NCBI RefSeq assembly: GCF_900182595.1
Contig: NZ_FXTN01000004.1
Location: forward strand, 472,709 to 536,708
DNA: 64,000 nt
Origin: Pedobacter westerhofensis
GTDB taxonomy: Bacteria; Bacteroidota; Bacteroidia; Sphingobacteriales; Sphingobacteriaceae
Reading direction: 5' to 3'
The translations under genes were made by a program, and so were the position numbers. The notes beneath the pieces were generated by a model, which had not been told where the DNA came from, did no database searches, and saw only the letters and a program-made list of their open reading frames with translations. Shown here one piece after another: positions 36,001-43,981 of this stretch (positions within the stretch are counted from its first letter, which is position 1; each line of letters opens with the position of its first letter).

Positions 36001-37065
36001 ATGGCTATTCCCGCCGCACTTCATCAAAAGATCTTTGAGCCCTTTTTCAGGATGAGGGAAGCGAAAGATGAAAGGGGCACCGGCATTGGGTTGCCGCTTG
36101 CACGTTCCCTGGCCGAACTGCATGAAGGCACATTAACCATATCTAACCAGGAAGGAGGCTGGAATGTGTTTACACTTAGCCTGCCGCTGCATCACGAAAG
36201 AGAATTTACGATCCACAGGCCCCCCGAAGAGGCTTTAATTGCAGCAGAGCCAGTGACTTCTGCAGACCGCGATTTACCGGTAATTCTTTTGGTGGAAGAT
36301 CATGCAGAAATCCGGAAATTTATCAGTGAACAGCTGAGACCGGATTTTGTAGTCCTCGAAGCTGCAAACGGCCAGGAAGCATTACATATCCTGAACAAGA
36401 GCAGTGTTCACCTTGTGGTGAGCGACATCGCTATGCCGGTGATGGACGGCTTTCAGCTCTGCAAGACCATCAAGGACAATCTTGAATATACACATATCCC
36501 TATTATTTTGCTCACGGCCAGCAATTCCCTGCAATCCAGGATAGAAGGCCTGGAAATGGGCGCAGACGCTTATATGGAAAAACCATTTTCACCGGCGCAT
36601 CTGCTCAAACAGATTACTAATCTGCTGGCAGGCCGTGATAAGATCAGGAATTTTTTCGCCCATTCACCATTGGTGCATATGAAGAGTATGGCCTACAATA
36701 AGGCTGATGAAGCATTTTTGGAAAAGGTTTCTGATTTTATCAATAAGCATATCAACGACAAACTGAGTGTAGACCAGCTCGCAGACCTGATGAACATGAG
36801 CCGGCCTACATTTTACCGTAAGATCAAAATGATCTCTGACTTGTCGCCGCTTGAACTGATCAGGATCAACCGTCTCAAGATGGCCGCGCAGCTGCTGAGC
36901 GAGGGTGTCTATACCATCCAGCAGATTGCGGCAATGACAGGGTTTGGTTCCCATACGCATTTTGGTAAAAGCTTTATCAGGCAATTTGGCATCTCGCCGC
37001 TCGAATATGTGCATCAGGAGAGAAAACAGCGGCAAATTGTTAACGATGATGATAAAATATCATAA
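33067..37065 (+). CDS. Hybrid two-component system regulator (HTCS) with TTG start
   Basis: A one-protein sensor-regulator of 1332 residues. It has a signal peptide (KKLVLLFCILVGMSLFS), a periplasmic two-propeller sensor (about 25-690, repeats such as LWIGTRRGIYRYNP), a Y_Y_Y domain, one membrane helix (778-796), HisKA with H833 in VTHEIRTPL, HATPase (NLIDNGLKYA; GTGIGLPLARSL), a receiver with D1120 in VSDIAMP, and a C-terminal AraC-type HTH (about 1230-1325). The codon at 33067 is TTG; the next in-frame ATG (33106) would cut away most of the signal peptide, so TTG is the likely start. It should sense an oligosaccharide in the periplasm and activate PUL 1, the downstream susCD pair, or both. 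Confidence 0.93.
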   Translation: MKKLVLLFCILVGMSLFSMGQSYHFRHYEVENGLSYNSVISSLQDKKGFLWFGTKDGLNRFDGSTFKIFRNDPDQPGSIGNNFIHCLFEDSRQNLWIGTRRGIYRYNPLVETFTLIPYTNNKEIRDLKVDPAGNIWYVAGTTLFRCDSSGNKPIVYDQREHNQSTSLVLSSKGEVWVSTIDGYIQRLVPGSRRFESYNVFDHSEPAISSWIEKIYDMGQGIILIGTSNQGLKAFDTSTLKYKDILTRNADHTGIYARDFVKKDDNEYWIGTESGVFIYDIKTGKTTNLRNQINDPYSLSDNSVYTLTRDNEGGIWAGTYFGGVNYYPKQLTTFNKFFPQGIEGSLSGYAVREICEDKNGNLWIGTEDGGLNLFSPATGKFEHFKPNGSRASIAHTNIHGLLALGNELWVGTFEQGLDVFDINTHKVIRRYCAGSAPNQLKSNFIESLLKTRSGDILVGSAVGLYRYNPGSDDFTLLNEVPGNYHYSALFEDKSGTVWAGTLRDGLYFYNPVTKVSGGFKNDEHDKNSLISNDINAVYQDSRNNIWVATENGLCRFVAGEQNFVRYTIKQGFPSSVFYSMLEDGQHKLWISTSRGLVCYDAVKNTIRTYTKSNGILNNQFNYKSAFRDKKGWMYFGSVQGMISFRPESFMQNSFVPPVYITGFQINNEEPGIGQKGSPLKQSVNYTRELTIAHDQSTFSIDFAALGYTAPQMTEYRYRMEGLDRHWTFLKKNRKVYFTNLQPGTYIFRVGAANNSGQWDNNETSIRIIIRPPFWKTNLAYAFYLVIFVIGNFYFIRGYHRWTEQKNTRRAERWEAQKEKELYQAKIEFFTNVTHEIRTPLTLISGPLDEVIRKSDQQGGIDTHLITMKKNTERLIALTDQLLDFRKAEVKGFSLNFVDVNISELLKDNYERYHAAALARGLRFSINLPEFPLQAYADVEGLNKILSNLIDNGLKYAGQTLLLNLDGNAESFTIQVKSDGMAIPAALHQKIFEPFFRMREAKDERGTGIGLPLARSLAELHEGTLTISNQEGGWNVFTLSLPLHHEREFTIHRPPEEALIAAEPVTSADRDLPVILLVEDHAEIRKFISEQLRPDFVVLEAANGQEALHILNKSSVHLVVSDIAMPVMDGFQLCKTIKDNLEYTHIPIILLTASNSLQSRIEGLEMGADAYMEKPFSPAHLLKQITNLLAGRDKIRNFFAHSPLVHMKSMAYNKADEAFLEKVSDFINKHINDKLSVDQLADLMNMSRPTFYRKIKMISDLSPLELIRINRLKMAAQLLSEGVYTIQQIAAMTGFGSHTHFGKSFIRQFGISPLEYVHQERKQRQIVNDDDKIS

Positions 37066-37106
37066 TTATTAGAAAATATATCAGAATAGGCAAATGCTTA
37101 TGCAGG

Positions 37107-37114
37107 TAATTTTG
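37107..37114 (+). promoter_or_regulatory. Bacteroidota -7 box upstream of the second susC
   Basis: TAATTTTG matches the TAnnTTTG consensus of the Bacteroidota primary sigma factor. It lies 73 bases before the chosen start of the susC gene at 37180 and 42 bases after the HTCS stop. No good TTTG -33 box is seen at the usual distance, which would fit a promoter that needs an activator. Confidence 0.4.
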
Positions 37115-37179
37115 TGTATTAACCAAATATGTATAAGTCCCCCCTAAATCCTGAATTTTTTAAACATGATTCGCCTGGT

Positions 37180-40100
37180 ATGAAAAAATTCTATTTTCTA
37201 ATTCTTTTTATCTTTTCAATAGTCCTGGCACAAGCACAATCCCGTATTTTAACAGGCAAGGTATTGGATTCAAGCAATAGTGATCCGCTGATCGGAGCAA
37301 CGATCAGCCTGCAGGGTACTGCCGTCCGCCAGTTGACGGATGTTAATGGAAAATTCAGCCTGAATATACCAGAGGGGCAAAAAGCCACGCTTGTGGTTAA
37401 ATATATTGGATACTCAGATCAGACCGTAACATTTACAGCGGCAGATCAGAATGTAACCATCAAACTTGCTGTGCAGCTGAATTCTCTGGACGATGTAGTT
37501 GTTGTAGGCTATGGTACAATTAAACGCAGGGACCTGACCGGATCTGTAGCCACGGTAAAGGCTTCGGACATCGTGAAAGCTCCCACGCATAATGCCCTTG
37601 AGGCTATACAAGGCCGCGCACCGGGTGTTGATATTACACGCAGTTCCGGCAATGCAGGTGCGGGTGTAAACATCCAGATACGCGGTACGCGGTCGATTCC
37701 GAATGCCTTAAACACGGCAGGTGGTATTAACCCCAATGCTCCGCTGCTGGTTATAGACGGTGTGCAGAACGGAGGCAGCATTAACAATATCAACCCTAAT
37801 GATATTGAAAGTATTGAAGTGCTGCAGGATGCGGCTTCTACGGCGATCTATGGTTCGCAGGGCGCAAATGGTGTAATTATCGTCACTACGAAAAAAGGAA
37901 TATCCGGGAAGGCCAAAATATCTTACAACGCTTACTATGGTATCAATGGCTTCACAAAATTTCCGCAGCCCCGCTTGGGAGATGATTATCTTACGCTTCG
38001 CCGTGAGTCTTACCGCGATGCAGCAACTGGCCTGATCCCTGCAGATAATGTGGTTTTTCCCAATGCCGGAGAGCTTGCGGCAGTGCAGGCCGGGCAGTTT
38101 GTGAACTGGCTGGACCTGGCTACACAAAATGGCCAGCAGCAAAGCCATACGGTTAGCGTACGCGGTGGCAACGAAAGCACCAAAGCTTTTTTCTCGGTAG
38201 GCTATTTCCGGGAAGAGAGCCAGCTGATCAACAATGATTATAAACGCTATAACTTTCGTTACAATATCGATCATCAGCTGAACAAGTGGTTTAAAACAGG
38301 TATCACGGGGCAGCTGGCCTTTAATAAAACCAATGCCCGACGCGATCCGATGTCAACTGCTTTAACGGCAATTCCGTTGGGCACGCCATTTAACCCGGAT
38401 GGTTCCATCAACACTTTGCCTATTGCCGGTAATACCAGCACCATCAGTCCGATTACTGATCAGCGGCCGGGCGCTGCAGTAGATGAAACTACAGGCAATG
38501 AAATCAATGCCACCGGCTACGCAGAACTGTCACCAATAAAAGGAATTACCTTCCGCAGTAATCTGGGCACTGTGCTGGGCAACAGCCGCCGCGGGCAGTT
38601 CAATGACCCTTTTTCTCTCGCTCAGAATAATGTGCGGTATTCTGCAGCCTCCATTACCAACTCTACTTCACGTTATTACAACTGGGACAACATCCTTACC
38701 TATAACAAAGAGATACAGAAACACAGTTTTACAGTTACGGCAATATCAAGCTATATCCACAGCGAAGCTGAGGAAGCGTATGCTGCAGGGATAAAGCAGG
38801 TGCTTTCGTCACAGCTGTTCTATAACCTGGCCAGTACCGAATCCACCAGCCGCACCACCTCGTCAGGTTTTACGCGTTACGATCTGCTGGCTTATGCAGG
38901 GCGTTTTAACTATAGTTTTGATGGCAAATATCTGTTGCAGGGAACGATACGCTGGGATGGGGCATCAAGACTGGCAGCGGGACATAAATGGGACTCATTT
39001 CCCTCAATATCCGCGGGATGGGTCATCAGCCGCGAATCTTTCTTTAAAGACCTGAAGCAGATCGACAATCTGAAGCTGAGGGCGAGCTATGGGGTTAGCG
39101 GCAATTCAACGATCAAGCCATACGATACACAAAGTCTGTTAAATCCCACCAATATTGGATTCGGTGAAATTCCCGCACCTGCGTATACCTTTAACGGAAA
39201 TATTGTTTCGCCGGATCTGGGCTGGGAAAAGTCGCGCACACTGGATATTGGTACCGATGTTACTGCCTTTAAAAACAGGATCACCTGGGCGATCGACTGG
39301 TACCTGACAAAAACATCAGATCTCCTGTACCCCCGCAGTTTGCCGCAATCATCGGGTCAGACTACAGTGTATCAAAACATAGCATCCACACAGAACAGGG
39401 GTATCAACACTACGCTGTCCACGGTAAATATCCAGACCAAAAACTTCAAATGGAGTACTATGGCTACCTTTTCTGCAAACAGTGAAAAGATCACCGGGCT
39501 TGTGGATGGCCGCAACCTGATCAATACCGAAGAAAACTCCTTGCTGATAGGATCGCAGGTGCAGTCATATTATGTGTATAAAAAGACCGGCATCTGGCAG
39601 CAATCGGATATGCCGATTACGACCACGCTAAATGGTGTCGCATTTAAACCTGGTGATATCAAGGTAGAAGATGTGAACGGAGATGGAAAGATAGACATTA
39701 ACAACGACCGTGTGGTGGTTGGCCATCAGCAACCCAAATGGTATGGAGGATTACAAAATACGTTTATTTATAAGGGGTTTGACCTTAACATTTTTTTGAT
39801 GGCGCGTTACGGTCAAACAGTAAAAGGGGAGTTCATTGGCCGCTACAATCCATCGGGCGGTGCCAACGGCCCTGCTAATTTTGACTACTGGACTGTCAAC
39901 AATCCATCTAATGATTTTCCACGTCCCGGCCGTGGCACGCTGGGCGACCTGTATCCCAATACATATACTTCACTGCTCTATATTGACGGTTCTTTCCTGA
40001 AGCTCAAGAATGTATCATTGGGATATACTTTACCTAGGAGCATGACTGACAAATTAAAGATCAGCACGTTAAGATTTTATGCTACCGCCTCCAATTTGTT

Positions 40101-40209
40101 TACCTGGTCTAAAGACCCATTGTTAAAGGATTATGATCCTGAGCGGGGCGGTGCCGAATCGTCGCCGCTTAGCCGTCAGCTTGTTTTTGGTGTGAACCTT
40201 GACTTTTAA
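37180..40209 (+). CDS. SusC/RagA-family TonB-dependent transporter (second pair)
   Basis: ATG 37180 gives a good signal peptide (MKKFYFLILFIFSIVLAQAQ); the ATG at 37129 would add 17 polar residues before it. Carboxypeptidase-D-like domain: LTGKVLDSSNSDPLIGATI. SusC box: LDDVVVVGYGTIKRRDLTGSV. Plug: QIRGTRSIPNALNTAGG and DAASTAIYGSQGANGVIIVTTKKG. The barrel ends LSRQLVFGVNLDF with a terminal Phe. It follows the HTCS gene by 114 bases and is 12 bases before its susD. Confidence 0.94.
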   Translation: MKKFYFLILFIFSIVLAQAQSRILTGKVLDSSNSDPLIGATISLQGTAVRQLTDVNGKFSLNIPEGQKATLVVKYIGYSDQTVTFTAADQNVTIKLAVQLNSLDDVVVVGYGTIKRRDLTGSVATVKASDIVKAPTHNALEAIQGRAPGVDITRSSGNAGAGVNIQIRGTRSIPNALNTAGGINPNAPLLVIDGVQNGGSINNINPNDIESIEVLQDAASTAIYGSQGANGVIIVTTKKGISGKAKISYNAYYGINGFTKFPQPRLGDDYLTLRRESYRDAATGLIPADNVVFPNAGELAAVQAGQFVNWLDLATQNGQQQSHTVSVRGGNESTKAFFSVGYFREESQLINNDYKRYNFRYNIDHQLNKWFKTGITGQLAFNKTNARRDPMSTALTAIPLGTPFNPDGSINTLPIAGNTSTISPITDQRPGAAVDETTGNEINATGYAELSPIKGITFRSNLGTVLGNSRRGQFNDPFSLAQNNVRYSAASITNSTSRYYNWDNILTYNKEIQKHSFTVTAISSYIHSEAEEAYAAGIKQVLSSQLFYNLASTESTSRTTSSGFTRYDLLAYAGRFNYSFDGKYLLQGTIRWDGASRLAAGHKWDSFPSISAGWVISRESFFKDLKQIDNLKLRASYGVSGNSTIKPYDTQSLLNPTNIGFGEIPAPAYTFNGNIVSPDLGWEKSRTLDIGTDVTAFKNRITWAIDWYLTKTSDLLYPRSLPQSSGQTTVYQNIASTQNRGINTTLSTVNIQTKNFKWSTMATFSANSEKITGLVDGRNLINTEENSLLIGSQVQSYYVYKKTGIWQQSDMPITTTLNGVAFKPGDIKVEDVNGDGKIDINNDRVVVGHQQPKWYGGLQNTFIYKGFDLNIFLMARYGQTVKGEFIGRYNPSGGANGPANFDYWTVNNPSNDFPRPGRGTLGDLYPNTYTSLLYIDGSFLKLKNVSLGYTLPRSMTDKLKISTLRFYATASNLFTWSKDPLLKDYDPERGGAESSPLSRQLVFGVNLDF

Positions 40210-40221
40210 ATATGAACGCAT

Positions 40222-41967
40222 ATGAAATATAACATATATCAACTTGCCAGCCTCGGTTTGATTGCATTCACTATGCTGTCATGCAACAAAAACCTGAACG
40301 AATATAATCCGGGAGGAGCCACCTCCGATGCGACATGGACAACGCCCGCAGGTTTTATTACCGCAGTAAACGGGGCTTATCAGGAGCAGCGGGCCTATTA
40401 CGGTAAAGAGGACGGGACATTGGTGTCGGAAGGGGGAACGGATCTTTGGTTTACTGCCAATAAGATCAGTTTTGCCAACCAGGTTACTAAATATATTGGC
40501 TTAACACCTGCGTCGCCAAGTTCTGCAGGTACGATATGGCGTTTATTTTATCGCGCAATTAACCAATGCAATGCGGGGATCAACCGGATCGATGGTGCCG
40601 GTTTTACAGATCTGGCAGAAAAAAGCCGGAGGTTAGCTGAACTGCGCTTTTTACGTGCGTTTTATTACTGGCATATTGTGGAGCAGTTTGGCGGCGTAAA
40701 CCTGCGCACCTCGGAAACACAGTCGGTTGAATTAACCGCAACGCGCAGTTCCGTAAGCGCAGTTTATGATCTGATTATTGCTGATCTCAAATATGCTGCA
40801 GACAACCTGCCAAATGCAACTTTCTGGGGCGCAGAATACAGCAGGGCATCAAAGAAATCAGCCCTGGGCATGTTAGCCCGGGCCTATCTGTCAAGAGCTT
40901 ATTATGGAACCGGTCAGGACCGCACAGATTACCTTACACTGGCGCGTACTACGGCCAATGATGTGATCGCGCGCAAGGGCGAGCTGGGCACTGACCTGTG
41001 GGCGTCGGCGGCCGACTTATGGAACCCTGCCAATAACAGGAACAATAAAGAAGCGCTGTATATCATCAGCAATTCTACAAATACACAGCTGGATTATGAT
41101 GTGAACGGAAACCGCCTGCATGCCTGGTACCTTACCACTTACAGTGGCAGGCCGGGCCTGGTCAGAAGCCTGGCCTATGGTTTTGACGGACAGAAACGCC
41201 TGCAGCCTACACGTTATCTGCTCAACTTATTTAACGAACAGGCAGATGGGCGCTACGCAGCATGTTTTCAGGAAACCTGGACGGCGAATACTTCGTTTAC
41301 ATGGACTGCCAGTACTGCGGCAACGTATGGAAAAGCAGCTTCTGTTGTCGGTACAGCTTTAACGCCCGGTACCAGCAGGGCGATGGAAATAACCAAACAG
41401 GTAGTGCCCGATAAAGCCAGCAGGCCATGGGTACTTTATGATATCAATGATCTCTACAATACGAATGGCACGATTAAATCGTTAACCGATTTTGTTCCGC
41501 TCAGGAAATTCCTGGATGCCAGCCGCACTGCTGTAGACGGACAACCGGGCTTTGCCGATATCATGGTGATCCGGCTGGCAGAAATGTACCTGATATCGGC
41601 CGAAGCCGAATTTCAGCTGGGGAATTATGCTGCCGCGGCCACACAGCTGAATGTGTTGCGTACCCGTGCGGCGATCAAAACACCCGTTGACCAGACTGCC
41701 GCCATGCAAACCACCGCGTCGGAAGTGCAGGCAGGGGGGATCAATTTTATTCTCGATGAGCGTGCCCGCGAGCTTTGCGGCGAGCATTTGCGCTGGTACG
41801 ATTTAAAGCGCGTCTTCACCGGAGAGCAGTTTGTTAACCGCATTAAACTTGACAATCCTGATATTGTGGATGTACAACCTTTTCATCGTTTGCGCCCGGT
41901 ACCACAGGTGGAACTGAATGCGCTAAGCAATGGTGCCGAATTTGGTCAGAACAGCGGTTATAATTAA
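40222..41967 (+). CDS. SusD/RagB-family glycan-binding lipoprotein (second pair)
   Basis: The lipobox Cys is in MLSCNKNLNEYNPGG. SusD family features are RLAELRFLRAFYYWHIVEQFGGVNL, the middle helical region, VIRLAEMYLISAEAEFQLGNYAAAATQLNVLR, and the C-terminal ILDERARELCGEHLRWYDLKRVF with RPVPQVELNAL. At 581 residues it is slightly longer than PUL 1 SusD. No enzyme gene follows it: the next gene is a sigma factor 146 bases away, so this pair either works with PUL 1 enzymes or with enzymes elsewhere. Confidence 0.93.
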   Translation: MKYNIYQLASLGLIAFTMLSCNKNLNEYNPGGATSDATWTTPAGFITAVNGAYQEQRAYYGKEDGTLVSEGGTDLWFTANKISFANQVTKYIGLTPASPSSAGTIWRLFYRAINQCNAGINRIDGAGFTDLAEKSRRLAELRFLRAFYYWHIVEQFGGVNLRTSETQSVELTATRSSVSAVYDLIIADLKYAADNLPNATFWGAEYSRASKKSALGMLARAYLSRAYYGTGQDRTDYLTLARTTANDVIARKGELGTDLWASAADLWNPANNRNNKEALYIISNSTNTQLDYDVNGNRLHAWYLTTYSGRPGLVRSLAYGFDGQKRLQPTRYLLNLFNEQADGRYAACFQETWTANTSFTWTASTAATYGKAASVVGTALTPGTSRAMEITKQVVPDKASRPWVLYDINDLYNTNGTIKSLTDFVPLRKFLDASRTAVDGQPGFADIMVIRLAEMYLISAEAEFQLGNYAAAATQLNVLRTRAAIKTPVDQTAAMQTTASEVQAGGINFILDERARELCGEHLRWYDLKRVFTGEQFVNRIKLDNPDIVDVQPFHRLRPVPQVELNALSNGAEFGQNSGYN

Positions 41968-42113
41968 TTGTTTGAAAAGGAATTTCGTCCTTCTGCATGT
42001 CAATCGCAATAAATAATTATTATTGATCTGGAATTTAGTTATATTTAAACTTAAGACGCTCCATAGCCGCAATCTTAAACTTATACTTAACCAAATCCAG
42101 AACAGTAGTATTG

Positions 42114-42707
42114 ATGTATGTGTATAAAATATGGCCGGATGAAAAGATCCTGATTTCCAGAATTGCCAAAGGAGATCATGAGGCATTTAAAATCATCTAC
42201 GACCGCTTTGCAAAAAAAGTGTATTTGTTTGCCCTCCGCATTCTAAATTCCAATGTGCACGCGAACGAAGTGATGCAGGAAACGATGCTAACGTTATGGC
42301 AGATGGGCGAAGAGCTCAACAGCGTTGTTCATCTGGAACCTTATCTGAAGACCATCAGCAAAAACAAGTCGTTTAATGTACTCCGCCGCTTAAAGCTGGA
42401 GCTGAAAGCCGGAAATGAAAGAAGCAAAAACTGGCTGGAGGCACATAATGAAACCGAAGAACAGATCCTGTTGAGAGATACCCGTAAAGTTTTGCAGAAG
42501 GGAATAGCCCTGTTGCCCCTGCATCAGAAACTTGTTTATGAACTCTGTCATATCGAAGGCCTGAAATATGAGGAAGCGGCTAAAAAACTAAATTTGTCGC
42601 CTCATACTGTGCAAACCTATATGAAACATGCGCTACGGAACCTGAGAAGTTATGTACGTAAGCACACCGATATCGTAGTGCTGCTGATTATTTTTAAACT
42701 ATTTTAA
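42114..42707 (+). CDS. ECF-type RNA polymerase sigma factor
   Basis: The ATG at 42114 is used; a TTG directly before it is also in frame. Region 2 (about residues 10-85: RIAKGDHEAFKIIYDRFAKKVYLFALRIL, MQETMLTLWQ) and region 4 (about 125-180: KGIALLPLHQKLVYELCHIEGLKYEEAAKKLNLSPHTVQTYMKHALRNL) are present, with no other domain. It is followed by a FecR anti-sigma gene and an STN-containing SusC, which is the standard trans-envelope signalling set of Bacteroidota glycan loci. A short hydrophobic tail (IVVLLIIFKLF) is a common feature of this subfamily. Confidence 0.92.
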   Translation: MYVYKIWPDEKILISRIAKGDHEAFKIIYDRFAKKVYLFALRILNSNVHANEVMQETMLTLWQMGEELNSVVHLEPYLKTISKNKSFNVLRRLKLELKAGNERSKNWLEAHNETEEQILLRDTRKVLQKGIALLPLHQKLVYELCHIEGLKYEEAAKKLNLSPHTVQTYMKHALRNLRSYVRKHTDIVVLLIIFKLF

Positions 42708-42795
42708 TTTTCTATATCCCCTTTCTTTTTTTTCGCGTGTCTTCATTTAAAGGGCTTTAGTTTTTAAAGTCCTGCCAGAAATATACGCCCTAAAG

Positions 42796-43965
42796 ATGGA
42801 CCGGAACAAGATTATCTATTTATACCTCCGCTGCCGTAATCAGACAGCAACTGCCGCAGAACAGGAAGACTTCAGGCTGATGCTCGCAGATCCGAAAACA
42901 GAAGACGTTTTACATGACTTCTGGAACGCATATTGGCCGGAAGACCCATTTGATGATGCATATGTAGAAGTGGCACGTTACGAAGAAATTTTTGAGGAAA
43001 TTTCGGCAAAACCGAAGCTCAGAAGAAGTATTCGCTGGCCGCAAATAGCAGCTGCAGCAATGGTGCTGCTAATGGCAGCTGCGGGATGGTTTTATACAAG
43101 GGAAAATATATGGAAAAAAACAACTGCTGAGGCCGTAGCCAAAAACGATATAGTTCCCGGGGGCAATAAAGCTTATCTGACTTTGGCAAACGGTAAGAAG
43201 ATAACCCTTACAGATGCAGTGAATGGTACCCTCGCCAGTCAGTCAGGTGTACAGATTACCAAAGCGGCCGATGGAAAATTAGTATACACTGCACTGCCGC
43301 AAAAATCTGCTACCGCCGCATCAGCTCATAATACGATCGAAACCCCAAAGGGAGGGCAGTACCAGATCAGCCTGCCTGATGGCTCCAGGGTGTGGCTCAA
43401 TACCGATTCCAGGCTCAGTTACCCGGTTTCTTTTGCGGCACAGCGGGAAAGAACAGTTGAGCTGAACGGAGAAGCATATTTTGAGGTGGCAAAAGACAAA
43501 GATCATCCCTTTCAGGTGAAAAGCGGAGGGCAGGTGATCAGGGTACTGGGCACGCATTTCAACATCAACAGTTACCAAGATGAGGAGGCCGTCAAAACTA
43601 CCCTGCTGGAAGGAGCAGTGGAGGTTCTCCCGCTTTCAGGACAGCTTAAAAGTATGGTTCTTAAACCGGGCCAGCAATCGGTTTTAACTGCTGCTGCATT
43701 ACAGGTAAAAACAGTTGAGGTAAATGACGTGGTAGACTGGAAAAACGGGGAGTTCATCTTTGACAATGAACCGTTGCCAGGTATAATGAGAAAAGTTGCC
43801 AGATGGTATAATATAGAGGTAGAATATCGCAACCCGCAATCCAGGCAGAATACGTTTACGGGATCGGTATCCAAATCTGATAAGATTGGAAGCATCCTGA
43901 AAATGCTGGAGAAAACCAGTAAACTCCGCTTCACTGTTGCCGGCAGCAAAATTATTGTAGACTAA
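42796..43965 (+). CDS. FecR-family anti-sigma factor
   Basis: This is a single-span inner-membrane protein. The cytoplasmic N-terminus (about 1-80) should hold the ECF sigma factor; one membrane helix follows (about 82-100); then a periplasmic FecR domain with IETPKGGQYQISLPDGSRVWLNTDSRLSYP and ELNGEAYFEVAKDKDHPFQVKSGGQVIRVLGTHFNI, and a C-terminal STN-like part (FDNEPLPGIMRKVARWYNIEVEY). It passes the signal from the STN domain of the next protein to the sigma factor, usually through regulated proteolysis. Confidence 0.93.
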   Translation: MDRNKIIYLYLRCRNQTATAAEQEDFRLMLADPKTEDVLHDFWNAYWPEDPFDDAYVEVARYEEIFEEISAKPKLRRSIRWPQIAAAAMVLLMAAAGWFYTRENIWKKTTAEAVAKNDIVPGGNKAYLTLANGKKITLTDAVNGTLASQSGVQITKAADGKLVYTALPQKSATAASAHNTIETPKGGQYQISLPDGSRVWLNTDSRLSYPVSFAAQRERTVELNGEAYFEVAKDKDHPFQVKSGGQVIRVLGTHFNINSYQDEEAVKTTLLEGAVEVLPLSGQLKSMVLKPGQQSVLTAAALQVKTVEVNDVVDWKNGEFIFDNEPLPGIMRKVARWYNIEVEYRNPQSRQNTFTGSVSKSDKIGSILKMLEKTSKLRFTVAGSKIIVD

Positions 43966-43981
43966 CCAAACGCATCTAAAT

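Noticed and set aside
37708..38274. 188-codon open frame on the minus strand
   Set aside because: Antisense to the SusC plug region, which is conserved on the plus strand; no domain seen.
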